Source: Bacteroidota bacterium (GTDB lineage: Bacteria; Bacteroidota; Bacteroidia; Flavobacteriales_D; Sanyastnellaceae). Taken from it: DNA of 53,783 nt. The position numbers and the translations under genes are program-made. Of this stretch, positions 1-9,321 are shown one piece after another; the first letter of the stretch is position 1; the number at the start of each line of letters is the position of its first letter. The DNA lies in NCBI GenBank assembly GCA_002746975.1, contig NVXE01000005.1, forward strand, positions 59,762 through 113,544, read 5' to 3'. The notes under the pieces were generated by a model, which saw nothing but the letters and a program-made list of their open reading frames with translations, did no database searches and was not told the origin of the DNA.

Positions 1-899
1 GCATTTCGTCTTTTGTTAGGCTTAGGAGCATCACCCCCTTTCATTAAGTTAAGGAACTCACGTGGCACTCTAGATTTAACCATTATCTCTTCCCCATTAG
101 GTCCCGTTATTTCCAGTGCAAACATATGAACTCCTTCTCTCTTTAGTGGATCAGGAGCTGTTTTGCCTTTTCCAATAATAATACACTTCTCTCTACGCAA
201 TGAAGGCATTATAAGTTGAATAGCTTCAATTGGGGCGTCTACCTTCAAAAGAGTGTGGCTTTCTGTAGCTCTCATAGTTCTATATTGAACATTCACCTTT
301 TCACCATCTTCTTCTCGACACTCTAATTCATCATCGGGAGGTAAGTGGCCTTCAACTAAAATATAAATACCCTGCCTAAAATCATTCCATTCACCTTGAA
401 GATGTTCTCGCCATTTTTTGTTCTTTGCTATCAAACAAATTCCACTGACATCTTTCATTAGTTTGTTGACAAAATGAAGATCAACATTCCCCCTATTTTG
501 TAATTCAAGCCACTTTTTCATTCTTGAATAACTGGTACTAACATGTGGATTAGGTGCAGCGGTTATCCATCCAGAAGGCTTAACATATGCCAAAAAGTTA
601 TCATCCTCGTAAATAATATCAAAAGGAGGCTTCGTAGGTGCGTTCGCAGCTCTAGGGTTCGACCTGAAAGTAGGACTTTCTCCAACTGACGGTGCGTTTT
701 TCACGGTTCTACGACCTCTATCATGAGTTACGTTCATTCCTGGCTGAACTTCCGTCGACGGGATACGAACGACAATTCCTTCAACCTTCACAGCTCCGTT
801 TTTAATTGCTTTTCTTGCTCTTGTACGAGTCGTGTATCCGCCTTGCATTGTAAGAGCGTCAACTAATGTGCCTGGGTGGCGTACCTCAAATCCTTCCAT
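1..899 (-). CDS. RluA-like pseudouridine synthase homologue with S4 domain and degenerate active site (3' end missing)
   Basis: The reading frame opens at the ATG complementary to 897-899 and stays open to the window edge, giving about 299 codons without a stop. Residues 1-60 resemble an S4 RNA-binding domain. Residues about 93-285 follow the RluA-type synthase fold in order: FDIIYEDDNFLAYVKPSGW, then a motif II equivalent, IYILVEG, and a C-terminal part. Where RluA enzymes carry HRLDKDTSG, this protein has NKLMKDVSG (145-153), so the catalytic Asp is Met148 and the preceding Arg is Lys. The later GRTHQIR motif is also lost (about 223-231 reads PIEAIQLIM). The frame is intact, so this does not look like a decaying pseudogene. 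It is probably an RNA-binding protein derived from a pseudouridine synthase and no longer catalytic; the role is unknown. The family assignment is fairly secure, the loss of activity is inferred. Confidence 0.72.
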   Translation of the reverse strand, partial: MEGFEVRHPGTLVDALTMQGGYTTRTRARKAIKNGAVKVEGIVVRIPSTEVQPGMNVTHDRGRRTVKNAPSVGESPTFRSNPRAANAPTKPPFDIIYEDDNFLAYVKPSGWITAAPNPHVSTSYSRMKKWLELQNRGNVDLHFVNKLMKDVSGICLIAKNKKWREHLQGEWNDFRQGIYILVEGHLPPDDELECREEDGEKVNVQYRTMRATESHTLLKVDAPIEAIQLIMPSLRREKCIIIGKGKTAPDPLKREGVHMFALEITGPNGEEIMVKSRVPREFLNLMKGGDAPKPNKRRN

Positions 900-953
900 G
901 GTGCGAAGGTAGGTCGTACATGGTAATTATTGGGCAAATCGTTTAAAGTAAAA

Positions 954-981
954 GAGGTTCATCGCCATTGCAATGAACCTC
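954..981 (-). terminator. Probable rho-independent terminator
   Basis: Perfect 9-bp stem (954-962 with 973-981) and a 10-nt loop. On the minus strand the stem is followed by CTTTTACTTT. It lies about 130 bp past the stop of the BNR-repeat protein gene at 1114 and just upstream of the RluA-like gene, so it fits as the end of the minus-strand transcript from 6777 to 1114. Confidence 0.5.
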
Positions 982-1113
982 CCTAACTAACAACTAAACT
1001 TGACATATTACAAGTACAAATCTGTAACCTTGTAAATCAATCTTAAGCAATTAAAGAAAGAATTTTGACTTTCACAAATCTTAGTCAGCTGGTAACGTGG
1101 AAGTTATTCACAA

Positions 1114-4100
1114 TTAGTAACAAGATGTTCCAAAAGTTGTAAGAAGATTCATTAAATCTACAATTGTAACTACCCCGTCTCCATTAAGGTCAGCTGTACA
1201 ATTTGATATACATCCGAATTCTGACAGAACTAATAGCAAATCAGACACATTCCTCTCTCCATCTCCATTTAAATCTCCATTACACCAAGGTAAATCAATG
1301 CAATTTGTAAATGATGATGTTAAAGAAAAATCAACACCCTGACTAGATGCGATAGAATCTCCAAACGGACTTAACCACTCAAAACCTCCAGGCTCTGCGC
1401 AGTATGCATCTAACCAACCATCACCATCTTCATCAGTCCATTGTAAAACCAAACATCCCGCTGGAAGACATAGGGTAATCGATGTGGAGTCACCAGCAGC
1501 GTGGGGTTTTGATTGAAGAATATGAGACGTCGAGTTACCAAAAGACAAAGACCACTTCAAATCAATGGCATTACAACCAGCCCATTCGGATAGAGTGCCT
1601 CTGTATCCTAATCCTGAAACCGTACAGCTTTCATAAGAAGTGTTATTTAGCAAAGTTGGGTCTGTAATGGAATTTATCTCTGTAATCACGAACGATATAG
1701 TGCGAGTTCCAGATGAATCTACAACATGACTAGAAGTAGGAAGAATTGTTAGTGACCCCGGTTCAAGGGGTTGTGAGAAAGTGTGATTGATAGTCGTTGA
1801 CGAATTATCCCATTCTATTTTGTATGTTAGAGACGTAATCGAAGTAAGTCCAGAGTTTAAAACTTTTGGTGAACAATCAAATGTCCAATCACATTGAAGA
1901 CGTTCGAAATTATCAAAGCCCATTGCCGTTAAGTCAAGTACAGGAATATTTAGTAGCGGCACTTCCCATACACCTCTTCCGTATGTTGCTGCTACAAGGC
2001 GATTAGTAGCAGTCCTTATCTCTAAATCTGTAATAATCGTTATAGGTAATTCTGTACCAAACCTCTCCCACCCTATACTTGAATCATAAATAAAAACCCC
2101 CATATCTGTACCCACATACTTCGTTCCAATAGAAGATTCAATAATAGTATTTACAGGAAGGGCTGGCAAACCCAAGGACATATCTACCCAAGTCCCCCCA
2201 GCGTCATATGAAACCCACACTTGATTTCCTGAGACATAACTACCGAAAGTTATCCATATTTCATTAGGGTCAGATGATGAGATCAGGACGTCGCCTATAG
2301 TAGCTCCAGGTAAATTTATTATCTCTGTAAAGTCGTAGCCGTTAGTTGACTTCCAAAGTTCTTCACGTTTGGCAACATATATTAAATCAGGGTTTGTAGC
2401 AGATAACGCTATAGCGTCCGCTTTAGTCGTACTCATAGGTCCTAACGTTGTCCATGTTGATCCTCCGTCATCAGAGCGATGAATCGATTTCTTACCGACG
2501 TAAATAACGTTAGGATTAATAGAACTAGGCAACCAAGGAGTTAACCAGTTACCGAATTCATTAACTCCAGAACCAGAATAATTCGCGATTTGCAAATTTG
2601 TTCTACCTCCATTATCCGATCTGTATAGAAGTCCGTAGTAAGCACTCATAAACAGCTTACTTGAGTCAGAAGCATGATAGAAACATCCCATCCCATCTCC
2701 ATCTAATACTCTTTGCCAACCATCTTTGTTGTATAGTGATGTCCCATTGTCTTGTGTTCCGAGAATCATTTCTGAATGTTCGTGTGGATTAAGACCTAAA
2801 CGATAGATTTGGGCTATATCAAGACCATTAGATTTGTCATCATAAAATCCATTGTTATCTCTTAGATATACTCCTCCATCGTTTGCAACGATCATTCTTC
2901 CATCCTGAAGAAAAGTTATTCCATGTTGATCTGCATGAACTAAAGGATGTGCTCCTTGGCCTGACCAATGAGCATCACAAATCCAGTTCACACCACCATC
3001 GATAGATTCCCATAAATTAACCCCTCCAATAACGATATTGTCAGCATTTAAAGGATTTACAGCTATACACATATCCCACCAAGCTTGTCCCGAATAATCT
3101 GAACCGTCACTTGTCCATCCGTGCATGTTAGGACCACCATTAGATCTTAGCATAACTGGATAAAATGATGCACCGCCATCATCAGACCTCCATACTCCTA
3201 GAGTGGTTTGGGTGAAATAATGTGCTCCGAAAACGTAAACTATATCTGGGTTTGAATCCCCCACAGCTATTTCTATTCTTCCTAAACTTGAAGATTCTGG
3301 TAAATTAACTTGAACCCAAGTTATGCCAAAGTCTGTTGATCTAAATACTCCAACATTTTCTTGAGCAATTGTAATAATATTCGACGAGAAGTTATTAAAC
3401 TCAATATCACGTATAACTCCGGGTTTTATTTGGTTAAAAGAAACTCCTGAGTCAGAAGACCTATATAAACCACTACTAGAAGCAACAAAAATTACGTTAG
3501 AGCTATCGGGATGAAATTCAACTTTAAAAATCTTACCTACTCCATCCACGGGCATTATTAGTCCCGTTGTTTGCCATGAAACACCCGCATCTAAAGTCTC
3601 TAATAAGCCTATGCTATAAGTAGTTGCGCCATCAGAATCTCCTGTTGCCAAATACCAATGATTTAAATTTAATGGATCTACAATCACATCTGTTGCGCCA
3701 ACCGCAGAAAGTGCGTCTACACCCCCGCCAGCAGGATTCCAAGTCACCCCCTCATCCGTAGAAAGCCAAAGCCCTCCAGACGGAGCACAAGCTAACCAAC
3801 CTCCATCATATACCACAACGTTATTAACCCGGCCTGCACCACCAAATATTGGTATGTTATCGTTGCCCGCATACTTCCAAGCACTTCCTATTATAGAACT
3901 TGATCTTGAGTTATTAGACTTCTCATCAACAAAAGCATCCCATAAAGCTCTAGCAGGTGGTCGATTTGAATTTGGAGCAGTTCGTCGTTCAACCCACCAG
4001 GCCCATCTTTCAAATGGTTTCGCTCCATTAGATCTAGGAACAGCACTTCTGTCAGACCATTTAGTTTTAAAAACTTCACGAACTTCTTCAACAGAAACAT

Positions 4101-4227
4101 CAGAATTTTGTAACTCGGACTGCCAGGTAATTTCGTTTTGGCCCCAAACACTACCTCCTACCCAAATGAAATTGAGTAAAACAAACACAGGGAAAAACAT
4201 CCCTCGAATATTAATCGGGCGGCACAT
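1114..4227 (-). CDS. Secreted BNR/sortilin-type beta-propeller protein with C-terminal dockerin-like tail
   Basis: 1037 residues. The N-terminus is a signal peptide; Met10 (at 4200) gives the cleaner one and has a GAGGG just upstream, so the true start may be there. Residues about 110-770 contain many BNR/sortilin-type blades, recognisable by recurring short motifs such as S.DGG.TW, SDDGGASF and RSTDFGITW, as in VPS10-like or GH74-like propellers. A later region has a CLPAGC...DEDGDGW segment that looks like a divergent copy of a module in neighbouring secreted proteins. The last 57 residues (981-1037) hold two EF-hand-like repeats (DLNGDGERNVSD, DLNGDGVVTIVD), each framed by cysteines and ending FGTSCY. 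No T9SS type A domain is visible. Last gene of a minus-strand set with yebC and the FG-GAP protein. Likely a surface or released binding protein; the ligand cannot be told. Confidence 0.8.
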   Translation of the reverse strand: MCRPINIRGMFFPVFVLLNFIWVGGSVWGQNEITWQSELQNSDVSVEEVREVFKTKWSDRSAVPRSNGAKPFERWAWWVERRTAPNSNRPPARALWDAFVDEKSNNSRSSSIIGSAWKYAGNDNIPIFGGAGRVNNVVVYDGGWLACAPSGGLWLSTDEGVTWNPAGGGVDALSAVGATDVIVDPLNLNHWYLATGDSDGATTYSIGLLETLDAGVSWQTTGLIMPVDGVGKIFKVEFHPDSSNVIFVASSSGLYRSSDSGVSFNQIKPGVIRDIEFNNFSSNIITIAQENVGVFRSTDFGITWVQVNLPESSSLGRIEIAVGDSNPDIVYVFGAHYFTQTTLGVWRSDDGGASFYPVMLRSNGGPNMHGWTSDGSDYSGQAWWDMCIAVNPLNADNIVIGGVNLWESIDGGVNWICDAHWSGQGAHPLVHADQHGITFLQDGRMIVANDGGVYLRDNNGFYDDKSNGLDIAQIYRLGLNPHEHSEMILGTQDNGTSLYNKDGWQRVLDGDGMGCFYHASDSSKLFMSAYYGLLYRSDNGGRTNLQIANYSGSGVNEFGNWLTPWLPSSINPNVIYVGKKSIHRSDDGGSTWTTLGPMSTTKADAIALSATNPDLIYVAKREELWKSTNGYDFTEIINLPGATIGDVLISSSDPNEIWITFGSYVSGNQVWVSYDAGGTWVDMSLGLPALPVNTIIESSIGTKYVGTDMGVFIYDSSIGWERFGTELPITIITDLEIRTATNRLVAATYGRGVWEVPLLNIPVLDLTAMGFDNFERLQCDWTFDCSPKVLNSGLTSITSLTYKIEWDNSSTTINHTFSQPLEPGSLTILPTSSHVVDSSGTRTISFVITEINSITDPTLLNNTSYESCTVSGLGYRGTLSEWAGCNAIDLKWSLSFGNSTSHILQSKPHAAGDSTSITLCLPAGCLVLQWTDEDGDGWLDAYCAEPGGFEWLSPFGDSIASSQGVDFSLTSSFTNCIDLPWCNGDLNGDGERNVSDLLLVLSEFGCISNCTADLNGDGVVTIVDLMNLLTTFGTSCY

Positions 4228-4293
4228 AGCATTAAAATACGACTATTTATATCAAAAGTTACGGTTGATACTTAGAATTTAGATTTAACTCAG

Positions 4294-5013
4294 TTAACTA
4301 GAAGAAGACATCGAATGATAAACATTCTGTACATCATCATTTTCCTCTAGTTTATCAATCAGCTTTTCTACTTCTAGTGTCTCAGATTCACCAAGTTCAG
4401 TAGTGGTTGCAGGCACCCTATCAAATCCAGACTCTTGGATTTCTATACCTAATTCTTCAAGTTTTTTCATTAAACCACCGAAAGATTCGAATGGAGCGGT
4501 AATAATTATTATCGATTCATCTACCTCAATTTCTTCAGCACCATAATCTATCAGTTCAAGCTCCAGCTCTTCAGGATCCTGTCCCTCAGAACTGATATTA
4601 AAAAAACATACTCTATTGAATAAAAACTCAACACTTCCAGTAGTCCCTAAATTCCCTCCATTATGAGCGAAATCACTCCTTACACTAGCTACAGTTCGGT
4701 TGTTATTATCCGTTGCAGTTTCTACAAAAAAGGCCACTCCATGAGGTCCGTATCCCTCGAAAGTAACTTCCTTATAACTAGATGTATCTTTATCCGTAGC
4801 CTTCTTAATTGCACGAGCAATATTATCCTTGGGCATATTGGCAGCACGGCAATTCTGAAGTACAGCTCTTAATGTGGAATTCGTATCTGGATCGGCGTTC
4901 CCTCCATCTTTAATAGCTATAATTATATCTTTATTAAGCCTTGAAAAAACTTTAGACATTGCTGACCAACGTTTCATCTTCCTTGCCTTCCTAAATTCGA
5001 ATGCTCTTCCCAT
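4294..5013 (-). CDS. YebC/PmpR-family protein (TACO1 type)
   Basis: 239 residues, the usual family size. The N-terminus (MGRAFEFRKARKMKRWSAMS) is a Bacteroidota variant of the MAGHSKW.NI start. The conserved core follows: NADPDTNSTLRAVLQNCRAANMPKDNIARAIKK split over residues about 39-70, then EGYGPHGVAF and NGGNLGTTGSVEFLF. Family members are cytoplasmic; some were described as DNA-binding regulators, and more recent work links the family to relief of ribosome stalling. It lies 42 bp after the FG-GAP protein gene and 66 bp before the BNR protein gene on the same strand, so it may be co-transcribed with two secreted-protein genes. The family call is very secure; the target is not known from sequence. 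Confidence 0.93.
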   Translation of the reverse strand: MGRAFEFRKARKMKRWSAMSKVFSRLNKDIIIAIKDGGNADPDTNSTLRAVLQNCRAANMPKDNIARAIKKATDKDTSSYKEVTFEGYGPHGVAFFVETATDNNNRTVASVRSDFAHNGGNLGTTGSVEFLFNRVCFFNISSEGQDPEELELELIDYGAEEIEVDESIIIITAPFESFGGLMKKLEELGIEIQESGFDRVPATTTELGESETLEVEKLIDKLEENDDVQNVYHSMSSSS

Positions 5014-5055
5014 AATTATCGTCTCTTTTTGCGAATATCGGCTCCGTTGAATTAT

Positions 5056-6777
5056 TTACCAAGTCGTGTTGCAGAATGTCCCAAATTGAGTTAGTACTAA
5101 TATCAAATCGTGAACAGATGTATAGCCATCATGGTCAACATCTGTCGGGCAAAGGTTCCCCTGAATCGTAGATATACATGTCTGGGTTAAGTCATCCCAA
5201 ACAGTACCTGATCCACAAAACTCTGATGGATTAGGACAAAATTGAACGGAAGAGCCTTCAATTAAAATTATGGACTCGTCAACTAAAATACCAGTAAATG
5301 TTTCATCGATTCCTCCTGGCCAATGGACTATTACCGAATCTACTTGAGTACTTAAACCAAGTCCGAAATGAAGATAACGCGAGTTTTGGCTTAAATATTT
5401 ATCACCGCAAAAAACGACATCGTACTCAAGACCATTAGGATGATACACTGACACTTCGGCACCTATTGCATCTCGATTTGATGTAACTCCTTCAGGCCTT
5501 ATTTTTAAATAATGGTTCCCATTAGGGATTCCACTAATCATAGTAGCATATTCTCCTATCCTATGAGACACCAAATCTGGGAATCCATCACCATTAAAAT
5601 CTCCAGTAGCTATTGAAAATGTAAACTGATCGATTTGAGGTGTCAATAAGGAAACATCAAGAAGTGGTGATAGTCCATCATTCTCAAAAAATACATTTAA
5701 ATTTTCTTGAAACTGATTGAAAACATTAGGATAATCATTATAGGAACTTATACCTGTACCAACATACAAATCAGGCCACATATTATTATCATAATCGACA
5801 AAAGCAGCTCCCCAACAAAGTTTATTTACAGATACTCCTTCTACTACTGTTACATCATTAAAATCACCTGTGGAATTTAGATCATTCTTAAAAAAATAGT
5901 TTCCCAATGGTCCATTTGTCATATATAAATCCATATCTCCATCCCTGTCGTAATCTCCGAAAGTAGAACTCATTGCATAAATTCCTATATCTACACCCCA
6001 CAACATTGCCATATCACTAAATGTGCCGTCTCCATTGTTTAAATAAAACGCATTTAAAAAACTAGTCCTATCGTTAATAATGTGAAGATCTAATAACCCA
6101 TCTTTATTTATATCGATCCACGTACTTTGAAAGGTTTGTTTTAAACCATTACCAACACCTGCAACTTCAGTGACATTAGTAAAAGTCCCATCTCCATTAT
6201 TGTGATAAAGTTCATTCTCACTATTGTTTATAGGTGTGTGATAATTACAGATATATAAGTCCAAAAAACCGTCATTATCGTAATCTCCAAACGATGCTCC
6301 ATAACTCTTAGTATCAGAAGCAGTAGATAAACCACAAGTAGTAGATACATCTGTAAACTGCATTCCACCATCATTTATCCATAAAGAATTTGAAGCATTC
6401 CTATTTGTAACAAGGAAATCTTGATCTCCATCATTATCAATATCAGCCCAAAGAACGGCCTTAGTTTCATTTGATAAATTAGTGATATTAAAAAACACTT
6501 CTTGGAACCCCGTACTATCGCCTTGATAAAATCTCATATTTCCAGCATGATGACCAAAAGTTAAATCATCAATCTCATCTCCATTAAAATCAGCAAAACT
6601 TACTCCTGTTCCTAGAAACCCACCTGTATGGTCAGTATTTAAAGACATTGAATTAGAAACATCAACAAATTGAGCTTGAACATAAAATGAAATTAGTGAA
6701 AACAAAAAGCACGTCAATACCAGCCGTAAGGCCTCTGTTTGAAAATAAATATTTCGATTAATTATATACAAAATCAA
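5056..6777 (-). CDS. Secreted FG-GAP/VCBS repeat protein with ASPIC/UnbV domain and dockerin-like tail
   Basis: 573 residues. The N-terminus has a long basic n-region, a hydrophobic stretch (LVLTCFLFSLISFYVQA) and a likely cut before QF. Residues about 50-430 carry FG-GAP/VCBS calcium-binding propeller repeats (DFNGDEIDD, DIDNDGDQDFLV, DYDNDGFLDLY, DINKDGLLDL, DYDRDGDMDLY, DFNGDGFPDLV). Residues about 430-515 match an ASPIC/UnbV domain (AIGAEVSVYHPNG, VIVHWPGG). A short Cys-containing linker (CGSGTVWDDLTQTC) precedes a single EF-hand-like repeat (DVDHDGYTSVHD) in the last 31 residues, ending FGTFCNTTW. It is divergent from the protease gene at 6877 with 99 bp between them, which must hold both promoters. 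Probably an extracellular adhesin-like protein similar to CRTAC1-type proteins. Confidence 0.82.
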   Translation of the reverse strand: MILYIINRNIYFQTEALRLVLTCFLFSLISFYVQAQFVDVSNSMSLNTDHTGGFLGTGVSFADFNGDEIDDLTFGHHAGNMRFYQGDSTGFQEVFFNITNLSNETKAVLWADIDNDGDQDFLVTNRNASNSLWINDGGMQFTDVSTTCGLSTASDTKSYGASFGDYDNDGFLDLYICNYHTPINNSENELYHNNGDGTFTNVTEVAGVGNGLKQTFQSTWIDINKDGLLDLHIINDRTSFLNAFYLNNGDGTFSDMAMLWGVDIGIYAMSSTFGDYDRDGDMDLYMTNGPLGNYFFKNDLNSTGDFNDVTVVEGVSVNKLCWGAAFVDYDNNMWPDLYVGTGISSYNDYPNVFNQFQENLNVFFENDGLSPLLDVSLLTPQIDQFTFSIATGDFNGDGFPDLVSHRIGEYATMISGIPNGNHYLKIRPEGVTSNRDAIGAEVSVYHPNGLEYDVVFCGDKYLSQNSRYLHFGLGLSTQVDSVIVHWPGGIDETFTGILVDESIILIEGSSVQFCPNPSEFCGSGTVWDDLTQTCISTIQGNLCPTDVDHDGYTSVHDLILVLTQFGTFCNTTW

Positions 6778-6876
6778 TTGATTACGCCCTTTAAGTTAAG
6801 TTAATCTAGTTATACACGCAACTCATCGATTAAATTAGCGTCTTAATGTCGAACCAATTGAAAAAACCATTTCACC

Positions 6877-9309
6877 ATGAGTAATTATAAATCAGTACTA
6901 CTATTATGTTTAGGGGCTATTTTCTCAGTCGCTATTCAAGCTCAAATTTCACACGGAGGAGCCCCTATTCAGTGGGGAAACGCAACATATTCTCCAACGA
7001 TTGACACAAAGTTAATGCCTACACTTGACTTAATAACACTTGCTGCTGAGGATGCTGTTACTGACCAATATAAAGAAGCGCCATGGAGATTTGGGGTTGA
7101 ACACCCTGTTTCATACAACCTTCAAAACTCTGGAACTTGGACTTTCGAAGAAGGCGTTCATGTTTGGAGATTGCAAGTGGACTGCCCAAATGCATTAAAC
7201 ATTAGTTTTATGCTCTCTAGATTCATTCTTCCAAAGGAAGCTGAATTATACGTTTACAATGCTCAAAGAACTGCATATATCGGTTCTTTCACACGTGAAA
7301 ACAATAAAGATTGGGAAGGGCTTTCTTTAGGTATTCTAGACGGATCTTCAATGATTCTTGAATACCACGAATCTCCAGCCTCTTATGGTATGGGTGAAAT
7401 TGAAATAGATCAGGTAGTTCACGGATATCGCTCTTTATTAAATCACCAAGATGCTGTACTAGCTGAAATGGCTGACAGAATGGGACCTTTCGGAAACTCT
7501 GGGGCTTGTAACATTAATGTTAATTGTACAGAAGGTCAACCTTGGCAAACAGAAAAGAGATCAGTAGCTCTTATCGTTAACGGTGGATCTGCATATTGTA
7601 CTGGAGCATTGATTAATAATACTGCGAATGACGGCACTCCATATTTCCTGACTGCAAATCACTGTATAGGAACACCTAACACTTGGGTTTACTACTTTAA
7701 CCACGAAAGCAGTACTTGCGCAGGTTCAACTGGTCCTACAAACCAAAGCATTTCAGGAGGAACTCTTTTAGTACAAAACGGTGGATCTGACTTTGCCTTA
7801 ATACAACTTAGTACTACCCCACCAGCTAGCTTCAATGTAGAATATGCAGGTTGGGATAATTCAGGCACATCACCTACCTCTGCTGTAGGGATTCACCACC
7901 CTAGTGGAGATGTGAAAAAAATATGCTTCCAAAACAATGCTCCTACAATTAATAATACTGGTGGAGCAGATGTTTGGTGGATTGACTCTTGGGAATTAGG
8001 TGTAACTGAGCCGGGTTCTTCAGGCTCTCCTCTTTTTGACCAAAACCATCGTATCATAGGTCAATTATACGGTGGAGCTGCAGCATGTAACGGGTCTGTA
8101 AATAACGGACAATACGATTACTACGGAAGATTTAACGTAAGCTGGGGATTAGGAGCATCTCAATATTTAGACCCACTAAATACAGGAGTATCTACATTAG
8201 ATAGCTATCCTACAAATGCCGTGCCTGGCATGGGTTGTACTGATCCAACTGCGTGTAACTACGATCCAACTGCTACAACTGATAACGGGAGTTGTGTACA
8301 AAATGACGCATGTGGAATTTGCGGAGGTGATGGAACGTCATGCTCTGGATGCACAGACCCTACATCTTGTAACTATGACCCTGCAGCAACTGTTGACGAT
8401 GGCTCTTGTATTGGTAATGGAATTGAAATTACTTTCACAATTCTTACGGATAACTATCCTGGTGAAACTACATGGAGTATAAATGACGCAACGGGTTCTG
8501 TTATTATGTCTGGAGGACCATATAACACTGCATCAACTACATACTCGCAAACTGCTTGTGTTGCCGCTGGTTGTTACGATGTTACAATCAACGACAGCTT
8601 TGGCGATGGTATTTGCTGTGCATACGGCACTGGTAATTATGTGGTTTCATCTCTTGGAACCTCTTTAGTTACTGGTGGACAATTCACTACTACAGAAACC
8701 ACTAATTTTTGTGTTACAAGTGCTGTCGATGTTCCGGGGTGTGTTGATGTTGCTGCTTGTAATTACAACCCATCTGCTACAATAGATAACGGAACTTGTA
8801 ACTATACTTCTTGCGCTGGATGTACTAACACTAATGCTTGTAATTATGACCCGACTGCTACTATTGATGATGGTACTTGTGAAACTTTAAGTTGTTCTGG
8901 ATGTACAATACCTGGAGCATGTAACTATGATCCAACAGCAACTATTAACAATGGAACTTGTGAAAGCATAAGCTGCTCTGGCTGCACTAACTCTACAGCA
9001 TGTAATTATGACCCTGCTGCAACTATAGATAACGGAACTTGTGAAAGTTTAAGTTGTGCAGGATGTACAGATTCAACAGCTTGTAATTATGATTCGACAG
9101 CAACTATTGATAACTCAACTTGTGAATTCACATCATGTGCATGTGTTGGAGACTTAAATGGAGACAGCATGATTACTGTATCTGATATTCTTATAGTGCT
9201 TTCAGAATTCGGTTGTATGTCTGGATGTACTGCTGACGTTGATGGAGATACTTTTGTGAATGTCTCTGACATTCTGGTGATACTCTCAACGTTTGGTTCA
9301 GCTTGTTGA
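6877..9309 (+). CDS. Secreted trypsin-like serine protease with GC-repeat array and dockerin-like tail
   Basis: 810 residues. The signal peptide ends near FSVAIQAQ. A propeptide-like region (about 25-200) precedes a lysyl-endopeptidase-like S1 domain with the full triad: His262 in TANHC, Asp305 in GGSDFALIQL and Ser382 in GSSGSP. After it come two Cys-rich repeats of the GCTDPTACNYDPTA type, a GETTW...GGPY...DSFGDG module (about 515-610), then five tandem 27-residue Cys-rich repeats (about 621-755). The last 57 residues are two Cys-framed EF-hand-like repeats (DLNGDSMITVSD, DVDGDTFVNVSD) ending STFGSAC. No T9SS sorting domain is visible. First gene of a likely operon with 9355 and 11254. Predicted extracellular protease; the specificity is not certain. 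Confidence 0.88.
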   Translation: MSNYKSVLLLCLGAIFSVAIQAQISHGGAPIQWGNATYSPTIDTKLMPTLDLITLAAEDAVTDQYKEAPWRFGVEHPVSYNLQNSGTWTFEEGVHVWRLQVDCPNALNISFMLSRFILPKEAELYVYNAQRTAYIGSFTRENNKDWEGLSLGILDGSSMILEYHESPASYGMGEIEIDQVVHGYRSLLNHQDAVLAEMADRMGPFGNSGACNINVNCTEGQPWQTEKRSVALIVNGGSAYCTGALINNTANDGTPYFLTANHCIGTPNTWVYYFNHESSTCAGSTGPTNQSISGGTLLVQNGGSDFALIQLSTTPPASFNVEYAGWDNSGTSPTSAVGIHHPSGDVKKICFQNNAPTINNTGGADVWWIDSWELGVTEPGSSGSPLFDQNHRIIGQLYGGAAACNGSVNNGQYDYYGRFNVSWGLGASQYLDPLNTGVSTLDSYPTNAVPGMGCTDPTACNYDPTATTDNGSCVQNDACGICGGDGTSCSGCTDPTSCNYDPAATVDDGSCIGNGIEITFTILTDNYPGETTWSINDATGSVIMSGGPYNTASTTYSQTACVAAGCYDVTINDSFGDGICCAYGTGNYVVSSLGTSLVTGGQFTTTETTNFCVTSAVDVPGCVDVAACNYNPSATIDNGTCNYTSCAGCTNTNACNYDPTATIDDGTCETLSCSGCTIPGACNYDPTATINNGTCESISCSGCTNSTACNYDPAATIDNGTCESLSCAGCTDSTACNYDSTATIDNSTCEFTSCACVGDLNGDSMITVSDILIVLSEFGCMSGCTADVDGDTFVNVSDILVILSTFGSAC
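8737..9141 (+). repeat. Five tandem 81-bp repeats inside the protease gene
   Basis: The stretch holds exactly five 81-bp units coding for 27 residues each, pattern GC-(V/T)-x3-AC-NY-(D/N)-P-x-AT-I-(D/N)-(D/N)-G-T-C-E-x2-SC-x. Every unit has five cysteines in fixed positions. The DNA copies are similar but diverged, which points to an old expansion kept by selection on the cysteine frame. Unit boundaries were checked in frame: the first Gly codon is at 8737 and the next domain begins at 9142. Confidence 0.85.
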
Positions 9310-9321
9310 TTTTCAACTATC

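Noticed and set aside
1-899. Calling the RluA-like gene a pseudogene.
   Set aside because: The frame is open for 299 codons, and the rest of the fold is preserved; substitution at the active site alone does not make it a pseudogene.
3854-4282. A 142-codon open frame on the plus strand opposite the start of the propeller gene.
   Set aside because: It lies antisense to a clear signal peptide and propeller domain, has no recognisable motif, and its composition follows from the opposite strand.
5170-5240. A PNP-containing stretch (FCPNPSEFCG) in the FG-GAP protein, resembling the start of a T9SS type A domain.
   Set aside because: It is followed by a CG.GT.W linker and the EF-hand repeat, not by the beta-sandwich of a sorting domain.
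8737-9141. A regular repeat that could be mistaken for a CRISPR array.
   Set aside because: The 81-bp units are in-frame coding repeats with conserved cysteines and no unique spacers.
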